Position numbers and translations under genes: made by a program | In this document: positions 13,234-26,330 of the stretch, one piece after another | Numbering within the stretch: the stretch's first letter is position 1 | Layout: every line of letters starts with the position of its first letter | From: Antilocapra americana | Lineage: Eukaryota; Chordata; Mammalia; Artiodactyla; Antilocapridae | Direction: 5' to 3' | Assembly: GCA_007570785.1 (NCBI GenBank) | Contig: ML661902.1 | Coordinates: 1,411,044-1,475,043, forward strand | Length of the DNA stretch: 64,000 bases | Notes under the pieces: generated by a model | What the model was told of the DNA's origin: nothing | The model's database searches: none | The model's input: only the letters and a program-made list of their open reading frames with translations

Positions 13234-16200
13234 GCAAAATTTAAAATAGTGCATATTTTAACATGTATAGAAGATATAACATAGGTGGTTATCTGAAAAA
13301 AAAAGATTTTTTGGTAATGTCAATTTGAAAAATAATTTATATGAAGTATAATTATAAGTCAAAACATCTTCTTTAGATAACATAATTGTGATATATATAA
13401 ATTATGTAAGGCAGGTGAATTATTCAACCTTAAGTGGGTATTTGATTCCCTTAAATAAGATTATTTCTTGGGGACTGAGGGACATTGAAGGGAATATGTC
13501 TTAAAACGCTGTGGCAATTTACTGTGTCACTATCCATAGACACAATATGCCTCATATGTAACATTACATCATAAAGAAATTTAAAGATGAAATAAAGAAA
13601 TTTAAGGATGTATGTTAGAAAGCATACAGCAAATGAAAATTCATTTCCCTTGAAAGTATAATCTCCATAAGCTACTAATGTCAAGATAGTTGTTATCTTT
13701 ATTTTCTCATCAGCATTTTTTTTAGTGTTCTAAATTCCAGTGTGTTATGTTTAAATGTTCGGGAACTCAAACTGCTTTTACAAAATAACCCTAGAAAACC
13801 ATAAAAACTGCAAATCCTTCCAGGAATTCAGCTGAAGTAAAATCATTTTAACATGATCCCCCCCGACCCTGTAATTTCAAAAGCATTTTTTTCTAAGATC
13901 AAATTTTGACACTATCCTTTTTTTTCACACTATGATGTGACTCCTCCTATTATTAAACTTTATGGTTTGAAAAGTCTTTCTTATTTTACTGCCTCCAGCA
14001 TATTAGGTTACTTTTTTAAGAAAAGGTGAACATATTAGAAAATGCTAAAGTGACAAAGAGTTAAACTAGGAATTTCAGATGAATATACTAGCAGTTTGCC
14101 ATTCTGACAGCAAAAGCCAAGCTAGTGATTTAAAAAAATGCAAGTTTGAAAAATGCAAATGGTGTTATCCAAATATGCAGCCATATGTCCATAATACACA
14201 CATTTTTGGGGGAAAAATTTGTAAAGATTTCTATCACAGAATTGTATCTCAAAATGGTGGGGATCTTGTTTTTTATAGTGTTCCCAAGAAAATGGTAAGA
14301 TATTCAAATTATGTTTCAAAGTTTCCTACCTATATTAAAATGGAAAATGCATTATTTTTAGATCGACATGGAAATTTGACTCTATGTTTTAATATTTCAT
14401 TTTGAGTAGGTTTTCCACTTCATCATAGCAAAATTGTCCAAAATGTCTGGGAGTTAGCCATATTAAAGTTTTTTTATTCAGACAAGTAAAGTTTAAAAGA
14501 GACTCTTTGAATAAGTTAGCAGTTCTTGGAACTCAGAGTCTACGAGACAAGAAAAAAGTATAATTAGTTTGAGTAATGTTAAGCTGTGAAATTTGGATAA
14601 CCTTTAAGAACTTTGCTCTGTTGATCACAGCATCAATAACAATAGGAGAGTGGAAGCCAAATGCAAGTGGCGAAACCTCCAACAGGAAAATATCAATTTA
14701 TCTTATTCAATAGGGTTGAAGTATGGGTAATCCTCTCATTAAATAGTTTGAACCTTCTTCCAAGTAAACAAAGGAGGAATAATGAGTGATGTGGTCTGAC
14801 TTGTTTACATGGAGAATCTTCAAGAGGCTTAGGCATAACCTCTCAACACAGAGGTCTTCCTAGCCACTGGTCACTAATTACCCTCTTTTAAAGGTATTTG
14901 TGTAAGCAAAGAGACCATGTTTTCAGACTTCACATGAGAATACATACCATTTAAATGCCAATATTTTATACTAAAGCCAATATATTAAGCTGTGTCAAAC
15001 ATCTATGGGCTTCTCACCAAAAAAAAACCACCTTATTTTCAATATGTATTTACATAAATGTTCATTTTCTTACATTTCTTGTCAACAGAGTATTTCTGTT
15101 ATAAGAAATAATACATGTCTAAGTGCTAGCGATAGAGTATAACTATGAATTGAACTATTCTAGCACCCTCAGACCTACAATCACTGTGAAAATTCTGGGT
15201 TGGAAGGGAGAAGAGAGGACTGGAAATAACATCTGCTGTGTCATCTGCCAACCAGTTTGCCACTGATATTTAAGCTATTTGAAAGTAAATACGTTCTTTA
15301 GTCCACTTGTCACCATGCAAGTGTCACTTAAAAATCACATGATACTTTCAAATTTCTGTATGATACGAGTACCAACAGTTGTTAATTATTACTGTAGACA
15401 CTTTTAATATACCAGGTGTGTAAATCTATAGTGGACCTAAAGGAAGAGAATTTTACCATGATCAGTAACCACATTTCTTACCATGCTTATTCATAGTATC
15501 AGTATCTCAGTGAGCTTATATATACGATGGAATATATATAAATGAAGTGAATACAACAGCATTGTTGTAATATCTCAACCATAGTCTGTGTAAGAAATTA
15601 GAATTACTAAATTGATCAGCACAAAAACTTTTCACAAAGAGGTAGTCAGACTTATGAACAAGGGGCAAGAGAAATGAAAATCTGAAATAAGTCTAATTCT
15701 ATTAAAATGGCTTTTTTTTTTTGCCAGCAACTCTTCAACAGTTCACATTGACAGTGCTATTTTGATGCTTTCTTTGGATTTTGATCTGTGAATTAAAATG
15801 TGAAAGGTGAAAGAGTTATGTATGAAGAGATACAAAAAGAAAATTTACATTTTAGTGTCTATGGCCTGTGATTGCTATTGTCTTTATATCTTAGAATATT
15901 ATCATTTATTTTGAAGTAAATTTCCTTTCTAAATGTAACAAATAATCCATGAGGACATTTGGTTTACATACTTATATATTCTTGTAAATTTATAATACCC
16001 TTGAGAATAAAACTTAGAAATGGGCAAATTTAGAAGAAAACTGACAGAAGTCTGTGGCTTTGTCAATAGTGTCCAGTGTTTTAGTAATATCTCATTTTGT
16101 AAACAACAACAACATCTTGGAAAGAACATTGGATTTTAGCATCAGAAATTATTTTCACTTCTACTTAAATATTTTATATGCCACATAAAGTTTTTTAAAA

Positions 16201-17693
16201 AAAACAAGAATGTTTGAATGTAGATGTAGCTAATCATGTAATAGTGGACAAGATGCTGAATTACAGTTTCTTTATTTATAAATTAGAGGTATTTTACTAA
16301 AACACCTCTAAGAGCCATTTAAGCTCTATTATCTATGACTATGGTGCAGATGCTAGCATGGTAGAATCATGATTTCACTTATTCTTATTTATTTAAATAT
16401 ATACCCCAAATTTCTTCACACTGTATTGATGGAAATTTTGTATTATGCTAACAAAACTTTAGAAAAATAAATATATATACAAGCATATTTTTACCCCAAA
16501 CAAGTAAATATACACAAATACATAGATGCCATACTCTTTGAATTGATAATATAATGATTGTGGGGAAAAAATGAAATTGTTTTTCAATAAAACAAAGTAG
16601 CTGTTTTACCCTTATAACCCTGTGGTTAGTAGTTAAGAAGGGAATGGTTTATTTGTAGTGACACCCAAAGTACTGTGTGTAGGAAACCTTAGTCAAAGTT
16701 TACTTTTATTATGCTTTCTGTGGTTGATGAAATCACAGAGCATCTAAACACAAAAAACACTGTACGTACTAAAATCACCCACAAAATATCCTTGTGCCCT
16801 TATGCTTGTTTATTTTTTGAAGCTTCTGTTTGTTAGCGATTTTCTATTATTGGAAAATTAATTTAGAGGCATTTACACTTACACAGTCACCATTTGATTT
16901 CCAGATACTTGCGGAATAGCTCACTCTTGGTTAAATGAGAGGTGTGTTGGCCAATTAGCATATAGTTGAGTTTAGTTGATTTACATATTTGTGTATCTAT
17001 TACTAGAAGCTACTTTCTGTGCCACTGAAATCATTGTTATTTGGTTAGATTTTATAAATTGTATTAATGGTTACAAAATTAAGAAATTCTATCCTATAAT
17101 AAATAAAGCTTACTAAATTAAATTTTCTGTTTAATATTTGTTTCTGAAGAACTGATAAAATCTCAAAGAATATCAGTAATTTTATCTACCTGATTTTTAG
17201 TGTACCAAAAATGTATTATTCATATAAAACAGAGAAGGTGTTCAGTCTATTTGTGATATGAATGAAAGAACTGTGAGTTTTCAGGCAATGTTGTTTTGCA
17301 GTTGTTAGTATGACCTGAGGAATAAGCAAGGACATTTTTATCTTTTTCCTGTTTATAATGCAAAGACAATTTCATAATCCTTAGAAGAATCTTAAGCCAT
17401 GCCCATGTCCTCCCTGACATTCTTAAATACCATATTTTTACATTATAATCAAAACATGTAACATAAAACCAAAAATTATATGTCTATATGGTTACTGAAA
17501 ACTCTCATTTCTCAGAATAAGAAAATTGCACTTAATGTATCCTTTATTAATAGGTCTGATCTTATTGGAAAAAGAGAATTAGACTGTTTACTTTGGGACA
17601 GACAGTGTTTTTCAAAATATAGTAAGAGTGTGTCAGAGTAGCAGAAAATTATTCATTGATCTGAATAAAATTATGAATTGTTTACCATCATCA
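13234..17693. other. unique intergenic sequence, no gene seen
   Basis: About 4.4 kb of AT-rich sequence with no recognised transposon. It contains the 108-codon open frame listed at 14079. Confidence 0.5.
14079..14405 (+). other. 108-codon open frame, not recognised
   Basis: This is the longest open frame in the repeat-poor left half. The translation is rich in Lys, Asn, Cys and Phe. It contains a CKFEKCKWCYP stretch with three clustered cysteines (residues about 21-29) but has no domain, signal peptide or membrane segment I recognise. There is no polyadenylation signal, splice-site pair or repeat context to support a gene. A chance frame is most likely; a decayed processed pseudogene is possible. 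Confidence 0.12.
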
Positions 17694-17729
17694 CCACACA
17701 CACACACACATACACACACACACACACCA
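17694..17729. repeat. (CA)n microsatellite
   Basis: A nearly pure CA tract with one CATA interruption, flanked by unique sequence. It is a likely polymorphic marker. Confidence 0.95.
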
Positions 17730-18635
17730 CAGCTTAACCTAGATATCAGCCAACTTGAGTCGCTAGTGAGGCAGGGAGGCTGTCATAATGCTATGAAGAG
17801 AAGAAGGAAGACTGGTCTGTACACAGAGACAAGCTCAGTAATTACCTCAAGAATATCAGTAGAAGTAGAGCACCAATGCTGTCCTTGATTGTATCATAAC
17901 CCATCTCTAACACATCTTTGGGAAAAAAAGACTTGGATTTTAGATGATAATTATTACCTTGTCTTCATTATTTAAAGTAAGGGGTATTTGAGAACTTTGT
18001 GATGTAACTCATGTAGGAAAACCCTGTCTCATAGGGTCCTTCTCTTTGCCTTTTTTACAGTGAAAGAGAAGACACAGTTTTTCAGCCCTTCCTCTCCTTG
18101 CTTTGAGTAAGGGGGAATGAAAGACTTCAAGTAAGCAAAGAGAAACAAAAGTCACAAATGAATCACTATGTGGAATAAAATCTGTGCTTTCACCAAAACT
18201 TTCTGTGACTCATCAATTATTTTTTTTCTCCTCCACAATATACCATGGCAAAGTCACTGCCTTAGTCACTCAATCAAGGGAGAACTGCATTTGAGTTCAT
18301 TTCTAAAAATGAAGTCATAAAATTTCCCTGAGTGAAAAATGATGAGCTATATTAACTCAGTTTGCATAAATCCCAAACAAAGCAGGGAAGAAACCTGATT
18401 TGTAACTGTTGGTGTCACTGGAATCCAAAGATGTGTAAAATTCCTAAGCTTGTTTGCATTCAAATTTGTTGAGGGAAAGTACATTTTTCAACTGTATGGA
18501 TTTCCAAACTTTTTGCAATTTTTCTTACAAATATAGTAGCTAATTCTTAAGATCATAACTCTATAGTGTTATGATATAGAAAGGACAATTAAAATTGTAG
18601 TAATCAGAATGTGTTAGTAATTTAAAATCTGTACT

Positions 18636-18646
18636 CCCCCCCCCCC
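18636..18646. repeat. poly-C run (11 C)
   Basis: Eleven consecutive C residues followed directly by ACACACAG. This is a compound mononucleotide/dinucleotide microsatellite. Confidence 0.9.
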
Positions 18647-20745
18647 ACACACAGATATATACGTACACATAAATTTATCTATATGTTTGTAAATGGAAAG
18701 GACATTTACATTTCTAACTCAGAACCTTATAGTCCCCATTAATTTAAGTTAGAGACTACAAACTTCAATATCATGAAATAGAATATGTTACAATTATGTA
18801 TCTGGTATATACATAAAGAACAACTTATGAGAGCTCAGAAAGAATATTGCTGTTTCTCCATGGCCAGATTGTATTAATACTTTTAAAAAGGCATTAATAG
18901 TGGTCAGAATAAAATGAGAATTGGTCTTTAAATCAAATTGAATATTATCTTTCATATATCATCATGTGGATTTGCATTCCATGTTCGTGGCTGCCTCCAG
19001 GGTATTGTGGAGATATTTATTGTAAAAAATACTTGGACTTTCTAAAGTTGTGCCAAAAATCAATTCCTCTGGTATGGTAGGTAAAACAGGTACATAACAA
19101 AGAAAAGATCATTTTACCCTCTGAATTTAAGTTTTTTTGATATTATTGAATAGATACTGTTGATATATTTGGCTCAGAAAATGTATTATTTTCATGTGTG
19201 ATGATGCCTTTTGGCATTTTGAGAGGTTAAAGCCTTGTAAGTTGTCTATAGCTAGACTGTATTCCTTGATACAGTTTGGGTCAATGGATTGATTATCCAC
19301 AGTAGTTCTCTACTGCTTAGTTAAGCTGGGAAACTCTCTGCAAGGAGTCAAGGACCCTTGTGCTTTAGAAGTTCATTCTGAAATGCTCATTGCTACTTTT
19401 AGGAAGTTCATTGAGTGCAACTTTGGGAACTTAATCTCAATAAAGAAAGATCATCTCTTCAAAGTTCAGAAGTACCATCATTTTGACCTTTGTTGGAAAG
19501 CAGGAAATGAAGAGCAGCGCCATGCCCTTTCCCCTTCTCTTCCCTCTCCATGGTTCTAAGTTCTTGACCCCTCTGTCTTCTTCTATACAAGAGAAATGAC
19601 CTTAATTTTATCTCGCTAATCTCCCCAATAAAAGCACTGAACCCAACTTCTTGGGGTTAATTATCTGATCCTCTCTGGCCATCTTCCTCCTCAAATCTTT
19701 TGTGCTGTTAGAATTTCCCTCTGCTGGTTTTGTTACTTGCCCATTAGGTGGGATCTTAGCTGAGCAAACATCAGGCAGACTAAGAACTACCAAAACATAT
19801 ATTTTTGCCAGATAGAAATATCCTTTATTTCAACCTCAGCCCAAGATGAGATTTACCATTCCCTCTAACAAAGCTCTCAGGAATCTCTGTCCAAAAGCTA
19901 AGCCAAATGATTTTCAGAAGAGATATATTACTTGCCAATTCCTCAGTTGACTACCTAAGAGAGGATTCAAAAATACAATAATACATGCACACTTTTTTTG
20001 GCATTTGAGACAGTTAACTTTTAATATTTTTAAAAAATACACAGCAAATTAACTCTTTAAGTCAGCACAACTCAGAGAAAGAGAGAAAATGGAATTTCAG
20101 AGTAAAGGGAAAGTGCATCCTTGTTATCATCACATTCCCATACTCTAAATATCCACAGGCCGGAAGTTCACTTCATAGTACAGAGGAGACTTGAATGGTA
20201 GCTCAGAGATTTGGATGAATGTACAGTTTACCTTTTTAGTAATAATTTTAAGAATTAAATAACTAGTTGACATGCACCAAATTTTATTTGTTGAAAAATA
20301 GACATTTTGAAAATAAAGGTTTGTTTTACCATAGTTAGACCAAATTAACTAGAATGCCCTTAAAAGTCTAGGGTTTCAAATATTCTTCACACCACTGAGT
20401 TTCCTATTCATTTCTCAGTCGTAAAAGAAATGAATTACAATACTGGACTAGGTATAGGTGGGTCTGAAAATGTCCACATAAGTCAGAGAGTTCAGATTTA
20501 CTCAGTGTAAAAATCCTGGGTTAATATTTAGTTTTATCCATACTACACGTCTAGCAGTCACCAGTCTGGTTCTAATAAACCAGGCTCGCAGACTTTTCCT
20601 TCCAACCATAGAATCATCAGCAACCACTTAAGGAGTCAGGTTGCACAGAACTATAAGGGGAAGTAATCAGACTCCCTTACTGATAATTTTCTCCAGGGTG
20701 TAAAACCTTGAAGCTTTCAGCTTTGGGGCTAGCTCAGGAGAAAAG

Positions 20746-20775
20746 TAATAGTAATAATAATAACACTAATAATAC
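20746..20775. repeat. (TAA)n-rich tract
   Basis: Imperfect TAA trinucleotide repeats. No transposon head is attached, so it is treated as a simple repeat. Confidence 0.7.
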
Positions 20776-20904
20776 AACAAACTAATAAAAAGTATATTTC
20801 TGATGTATCTTGTATAGAAACTTTTTGATAGAATGTAACCTTAAATAAAACATTTTCACAGGGAAGCATAAGGGTACTGGTAGCCCAAATCAACAGTATT
20901 CTAA

Positions 20905-21034
20905 GGAATTCCCTGTGGTTCAGTGAGAAGCAGAGATGCCAAGCTTTCACTGCCAGGGGCTCAGGTTCAGTTCCTTGTTGGGAAACTCAGATCCCACTGG
21001 CCCTGTGGTATAGCTAAAAATAATAATAATAATT
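20905..21034 (+). mobile_element. CHR-type tRNA-derived SINE
   Basis: It follows the CHR pattern in order: gaattccctgtggttcag, a short tRNA-like arm, actgccaggggctcaggttcag (B-box-like region), ttgggaaactcagatcccac, then an (AATAAT)n tail. CHR SINEs occur in ruminants, whales and hippos and predate the Bov SINEs. No clear duplication is visible. Confidence 0.8.
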
Positions 21035-22177
21035 GATAATATAAAGTGGAAGTGATAACCTTTGTGGCTTTTCAATGTGACAAATTAATAACCCATAATT
21101 TAGATATAAATTTCTTCAGAATGGGCTGAAGGAAATAGGTATCAGTTTTAACAAAATTCAATCTCATAAGTATAAATAAACTGTATCTTTCTCTTGTAAT
21201 TGGTTTTTATGGGAAACTATGAACTCCTAAATGTCCTTAAGACCAGCAAATTTTCTTCTTAGTTTATACTGGGTATCAAGAGCAGTGGAAGAAGATGGAA
21301 AATTAACTGAGAAGATAGTATTTTAGTAAGATAATAGCATTTCTAGTACGTGGAAAATTTCTAGCATCTATTGATTCAGGTGACTATTTTTGCTAAGATG
21401 TTTGATATCAAGTTATTTCTTTGAAGGTATACATACATGATTTTCAGGAGAGATATATTAAATATATGGTATATATATTTTAATGCCAGTCTTTATTATT
21501 CAAAGGAAAAGGAGACATGGAGAATAGATGAAGAACCATATTTTTATCTAGTGAATCACATCCTAAAAAATGACATGCAAGCATAGTAGAGACATAATAA
21601 AAATTTCCTATAGTTAAAATTACTAGTTATTTGCATAATCCCAACATCCGTCTGTTAAAACAATATGTACCCACATATTTTTTTGTTTCTAAAAAGAACA
21701 GCAAGCAAAATAGCCATACAGTTAAAATTCATGGATTTGAAGAAAAAAATATATATATGATGTTTATTTATGCTGAATAAATCCCAAATTTTTTTTTAAA
21801 TTCAAAGTTGAATATAGAACTGCTCCTTAGTTTTATGCCAACTTTTGAATAAATGAGTCATAAGAGGTAAAGTTATTGGCTGATAACAGAAAATATAATA
21901 ACAGTATTCACATTCTGACATTTCTATTGCACCTTTCACCTTGAGAAAACCCAAGACAATTAACCTGAAAGTCATTTTTATACTCTTAAATTTGCAAGTC
22001 CCAATTGAATCCAGCTATCTTCTAAGTTATCTCAAAGTATAAATAAGCAGAGCATGCATAGCTCTTAACCACCTGTCAATCTATCTTGTTGGCATTTGCT
22101 ACCAAAAGTCCTCTGAATGTATACGACCCTTTAAGTAGTGGCCAGTTAACATCCAAAAGAAGTAAGTCTTGCCTTTT
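21035..22177. other. AT-rich intergenic sequence, nothing seen
   Basis: No open frame or repeat family recognised. It has short AT dinucleotide stretches only. Confidence 0.5.
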
Positions 22178-22799
22178 ATAACAACATGGATCGCCCTTGA
22201 GGACATTATGCTAGCTAAAATGTCAGAGAAAAACAAATACTGTATGATTTCACTTATATGTGGAATCTAACAAAGCCAAACTCAGGAACAGATTAGAATG
22301 GTGGTTGCCAGAGGCTGAGATGTTGGGGAAATAGGAGTACGTTGGTTAAAGGGTACCAGCTTCGAACGATGCTGTGCTGTTCTTAATCACTCAGTCAGAT
22401 CCAACTCTTTGAGACGCCATGGGCTACTCCCCACCAGGCTCCTCTGTCCACAGTGATTCTCCAGGCAAGAATACTAGAGTAGGCTGCCACGCCCTCCTCC
22501 TCCAGGGGATCTTCCCAACCCAGGGACTGAACCCAGGTCTCTCGCATTGCAGGCAGATTCTTTACTGACCAAGCCACCAGGGAAGCCCAACTTCTGGCTA
22601 TTGGATGGATAAATTCTGGGTATCTAATATACAGTATGTCAACAATAAATAACAGTGCTGCATTAGATACCTGAAAGTTGTTATAAGAGTAGATTGGAAG
22701 TCACCAGCACCACACACACAAAATGGTGATTATGTGTCAGCCTGGATGTGTTAGCCAACTTTATTGTGGTAAACATTTCACCATATATGTGTGCGTGCA
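22178..22799 (+). mobile_element. old LINE-1 3' UTR fragment, split by a SINE
   Basis: The text reads as an L1 3' terminus: catggatcgcccttgaggacattatgctagc, then tatgatttcacttatatgtggaatctaa, then gtggttgccagaggctg. It is interrupted at 22364-22587 by Bov-tA and resumes with tggataaattctgggtatctaatatacag and acctgaaagttgttataagagtagatt. The poly-A end is lost where the second SINE begins. Confidence 0.75.
22364..22587 (-). mobile_element. Bov-tA SINE inserted in L1
   Basis: A minus-strand Bov-tA with both the Bov-A body (ccaggcaagaatactagagtagg) and the tRNA-like head ending ccaccagggaagccc. The flanks share a short imperfect duplication (ccagcttc / ccaacttc). L1 sequence continues in phase on both sides, so the SINE is younger than the L1. 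Confidence 0.9.
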
Positions 22800-22989
22800 T
22801 GTGCGCTAAGCTGCTTCAGTAGTGTCCAACTCTTTTCAACCCCCATGGACTGTAGCCCACCAGGCTCCTCTGTCCATGGAATACTGCAGGCAAGAATACT
22901 GGAATAGGTAGCCATGCCCTTCTTCAAAGGATCTGTCTGACCCAGGGATCAAACCTGGGTCTCCTGCACTGCAGCCACCAGGGAAACCC
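22800..22989 (-). mobile_element. Bov-tA SINE, internally deleted
   Basis: A second minus-strand Bov-tA only about 210 bp from the first. The tRNA-like part lacks the usual 'ggcagattctttaccactgag' stretch: cctgcactgca runs straight into gccaccagggaaaccc. Confidence 0.88.
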
Positions 22990-24302
22990 AAACACAAACC
23001 CAATGCTAAAAGTACTTATGTTGGGATATAACATCAGAGTGTGGTGGGAACACAGAGAAAGGGGATGACTGGTCCACCTGGATGTGAGATTATCATAAAA
23101 GGCTTAATAAACATGAAATACTTGGATACAATGTTAAGCAAAAAAGAAAATCAAATTTATAAAATTCTATTTACAGGATTATCCCAGTTAAGTAAAAAAA
23201 AAAGAAAAAAGAAAAAATAGAGGAGTCAATATATGAAACAGGTGCTTCTGCACACTAGGTAACTCATTTTTGTTTTTTTATTTTATGTAGTCAGGGGAAC
23301 ATGTAATACCTTTATGCTCAGGGGAAGAAAGTCAAAACACGAACAGAATGTGTAACATCTAGAATAAAACAGAGTCTACTGGAGGAAGAAGAGAAAAAAA
23401 ATTTTTTTCACTATCGCCCCATTTTATTTTAATTAACTGGCTTCAGTAAAGAGTCTTTTCAAAAAGAGAAGAGATAAAGAATACTAAATGGATCTACCCC
23501 AGAGGCAAACTTCACAATTCTCCTACCTCTACAACAGCAAGATAACAGTCACCATGTCACAACTGAGTGTATATCAGCTTTTAAAATATAGCATGCAGGC
23601 ACGTGAAACAGTATTTGCATTAACACACTCTTTATGGAATGAATTTGAAAGAATTTTCTGAGTTGTCCTGGAATAAAAAAAAGCAGCCTCCCACAGCTGG
23701 CTTCTCTATTTTTGGCTTCTCCTATCCCTGTTTTCATGGCAGCTGAGAAATATTAATGTGAGAAAAGTATCTTTTATTTTAGTCTTTAGAAAAGAACTCA
23801 ACAGAAAACCCTGCAGCTTCAACAGAAGAGGGTAAGAGTTCCAGGATCATACTGTGACACTGCGTTACTAGAAAAATCTGCAGAAAGAGAATGTTATACA
23901 AAATAATATGTGCAACTTACACGTAGTTCCCCAAAGCATACATGCTGTTTACATATAGTGCTTACTAAACATCTTTTTGCCTACAAAAGCATATTCTGTA
24001 AACATATAATGCTTAATAAACGTATTTCACCCAAAGTCAAAATGTCCCCCGGGAATGGTTACATTAAATAAGTGTATAATCAGTCTTGTACATAGGAAAG
24101 GCAAAGCGGGGGGCGGGGGGGATTTTTTTCTTAATCCAAGACCAATCAACTGGAACAAATGTTTAACAGCTCTATTGGAAAAGAGGAGGAACGTTCAGCT
24201 TTCTAAGAAACTTTCCTCTGACCTTTCCTGTTAATCATTCATACCTATAAAATTAAATGCTTCAAAACATTAATCTTGAAAAAAGTGCCAGTCACATTTG
24301 AT
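22990..24302. other. intergenic, with an old A-tailed retroelement end
   Basis: Positions about 23100-23217 look like an old LINE 3' end: gttaagcaaaaaagaaaatcaaatttataaaattc followed by an A-rich tail at 23193-23216. The rest is unassigned. A G-rich run (GCGGGGGGCGGGGGGG) lies at 24106-24121. Confidence 0.4.
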
Positions 24303-24739
24303 CTAGCAAGTTGGCTTTAAAAACACAGAACTGCAGTTATAGATCCAAACCACATTTGAAAGAGTAATGACAAGTTGTTTCAGTTTTATTGACTCAATCA
24401 GATCATATGGTGAGTCATTTCCAGACATATCGATAAACCCATTGATTCCTCTCATACTTGTAGTCACTGGACTATAGAAAAAAGGATCAGTAGCCATTTG
24501 ACCTTCATTGTGTATTAAACAAACACCAGATGGCAAGGATTCATTCAGGAAATCCATTCTTTCTTCTTCATAGTCATGTTCACACTGTTGCTTCCCACTG
24601 AGTCTTTATCTCTATTTGTCATGGTGCCAGAGCAGCCTGCATAGCACCTTTCATGCATCACAGCTTTCAAATCTTGTCCCATTAGTTTCATTTTGTTTCC
24701 ATCATAAATAATCTCCCACTTTCTCATACACTCTTTCAT
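24303..24739 (-). other. two overlapping minus-strand frames, possible frameshifted pseudogene
   Basis: An upstream frame (24545-24739, 64 codons) and a downstream frame (24303-24557, 84 codons) overlap by 13 bp in different registers. Together they are consistent with one reading frame of about 145 codons broken by a single indel. No domain is recognised. There is no nearby poly-A tract, duplication or splice site, so a processed gene copy is not demonstrated. A chance arrangement is quite possible. Confidence 0.15.
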
Positions 24740-26129
24740 TATCTAATAATGGGGCTGGGTCATTATACAAAGGAGCCAAGTATTAAAGGGTTAGTGAGTA
24801 CAGTTTGTCCACTTGGTTTTGGGCCAGTGTGCGAATTATTTATTAAACAGATAAATTTATGCAACTAAAAAACAAGAGACCTAAAGGATGCAAATATCCT
24901 TATCCTGCTAACAAATTTCAGGAGCACAATATATTTAAAAAGTGAGGACCTCTGAATCTCAAATTGGAAACTTTAGAACACTACACCATGAGTGGAACCT
25001 AATTCAACCTAATTATTTCAAGAAACACACAAAAGCAAATACCCTGTCCTCTGTAAAATTCCATCACGATTCCTCTCCTTGGCCAGTCCCTAGACTCATT
25101 TGGACATCAGCCAGCCATCTAGAAGTGCTGAAGTGCTGGTAAGCATTTACAAGCCAAGTGACTCCATTCTAAGAGTGTTATCCTATGACTAAATTTCACA
25201 GAGTCCAAGAAGAGAGACTTGTCTTTTTGGAAAACGTTGTATAGAGACAAAATAAGAAAGCTGGACGTTACATAAGCTTTATTGCCAACACTGCAAAGTT
25301 TTGTACACACAAGGCACATTGCTTGGGTCTCCACAGAGTGGTTCTTCAGCGCTCACAGGAAGCCAAATGTTGAGCAAATAAAGTATTCTAACAGCTAGAA
25401 TCAGATTCTTCCATTATTTAAGGAAAAGTTAAGAAGTTTAGAATGCAGTGTGTAGGATGCTGTGAATATGTCAGCCCTGAGTTAAATCATCCCAGCCTAT
25501 TATTCCCACAGGCAGGCCAATTATCAGAGGATAATTGGACTGATAATGAGCATTCTGACTGGTCGAGAGGTCCCTCTCAGGGTACAGCACCCCTCTCCCT
25601 CATAAGGCTGTCCACTGTGCCAAGAATGGCATAAGTTATAAATTGGGACCTTTTAAACAATGCAGTATTTTTGAGAAAAATCAGCCTATGTTGATTGAAA
25701 ATAAGGTACTGAATTGGAAAAACTGCAAGGATGCAAGGTACTTGGAAAACACAATAGAGGTAACACAATTTGTTCTGTTTTTGTAAAATATTCCTATTAC
25801 ATGAAAGTATTTAAACTATGTTTAGAAAAATAAGAAAGAAAAAGAAAACTCACTCGTGATCTCATCTCTCGAACTGAGCCAGTTTAATAACTTTGGAGCT
25901 TAAAATACATATTCAGTGGAAAATCAGTTGTAGCATTTGTGTAAGCAATTATTCTATTATTTATTGTTACATGTTGACAGTAAACTCATATTAAGTTCTG
26001 TCTATGCCAACATATTTAACTAAATGTTTTCTGCCTGGAATGCTCTATCCTGCCCTTTCTCACCATATAACTTCTATTTATTCTTTTTTTCTTCCTTAGG
26101 GCAGTTATCTCTGACTTCTCATAGCTGGA
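24740..26129. other. unique intergenic sequence with a palindromic motif
   Basis: No gene or young repeat seen. A symmetric palindrome at 25517-25538 is listed separately. The surrounding 25440-25620 is less AT-rich than its neighbours. Confidence 0.5.
25517..25538. repeat. 9-bp perfect inverted repeat, 4-nt spacer
   Basis: CCAATTATC (25517-25525), spacer AGAG, GATAATTGG (25530-25538). The arms hold mirror-image CCAAT/ATTGG, AATTA homeodomain-core and TTATC/GATAA GATA-type motifs; another TGATAATG follows at once. This could be a paired transcription-factor site. Function is inferred only. Confidence 0.75.
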
Positions 26130-26330
26130 TTCTTATTATTCTCTCTTATACATTGCCTTTTCCTAGCCCTTAATAAATTTTTATAATTATCAATGTACAT
26201 CTCTTCTAGTCAAGAATAAGCTCCATGAGGGCAAAGTGTTTCTTTTGCTTAGTATTATATGCCAGAAAAGCACTTCACACATAATAAGTGCTCAGTAAAT
26301 AATCATTGAATGAACCAGTAACTAAATGAA
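26130..26330 (+). mobile_element. L2 LINE 3' end
   Basis: A recognisable L2 terminus: aataagctccatgagggcaaag, then agcacttcacacataataagtgctcagtaaataatcattgaatgaacc. Diverged. The left limit is approximate. Confidence 0.75.

Larger units (their letters stand above)
17730..20904. other. unique intergenic sequence, no gene seen
   Basis: About 3.2 kb without genes or recognisable young repeats. It contains a C11 run (18636-18646) followed by a short CA tract, and ends with a TAA-rich tract at 20746-20775. Confidence 0.5.
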
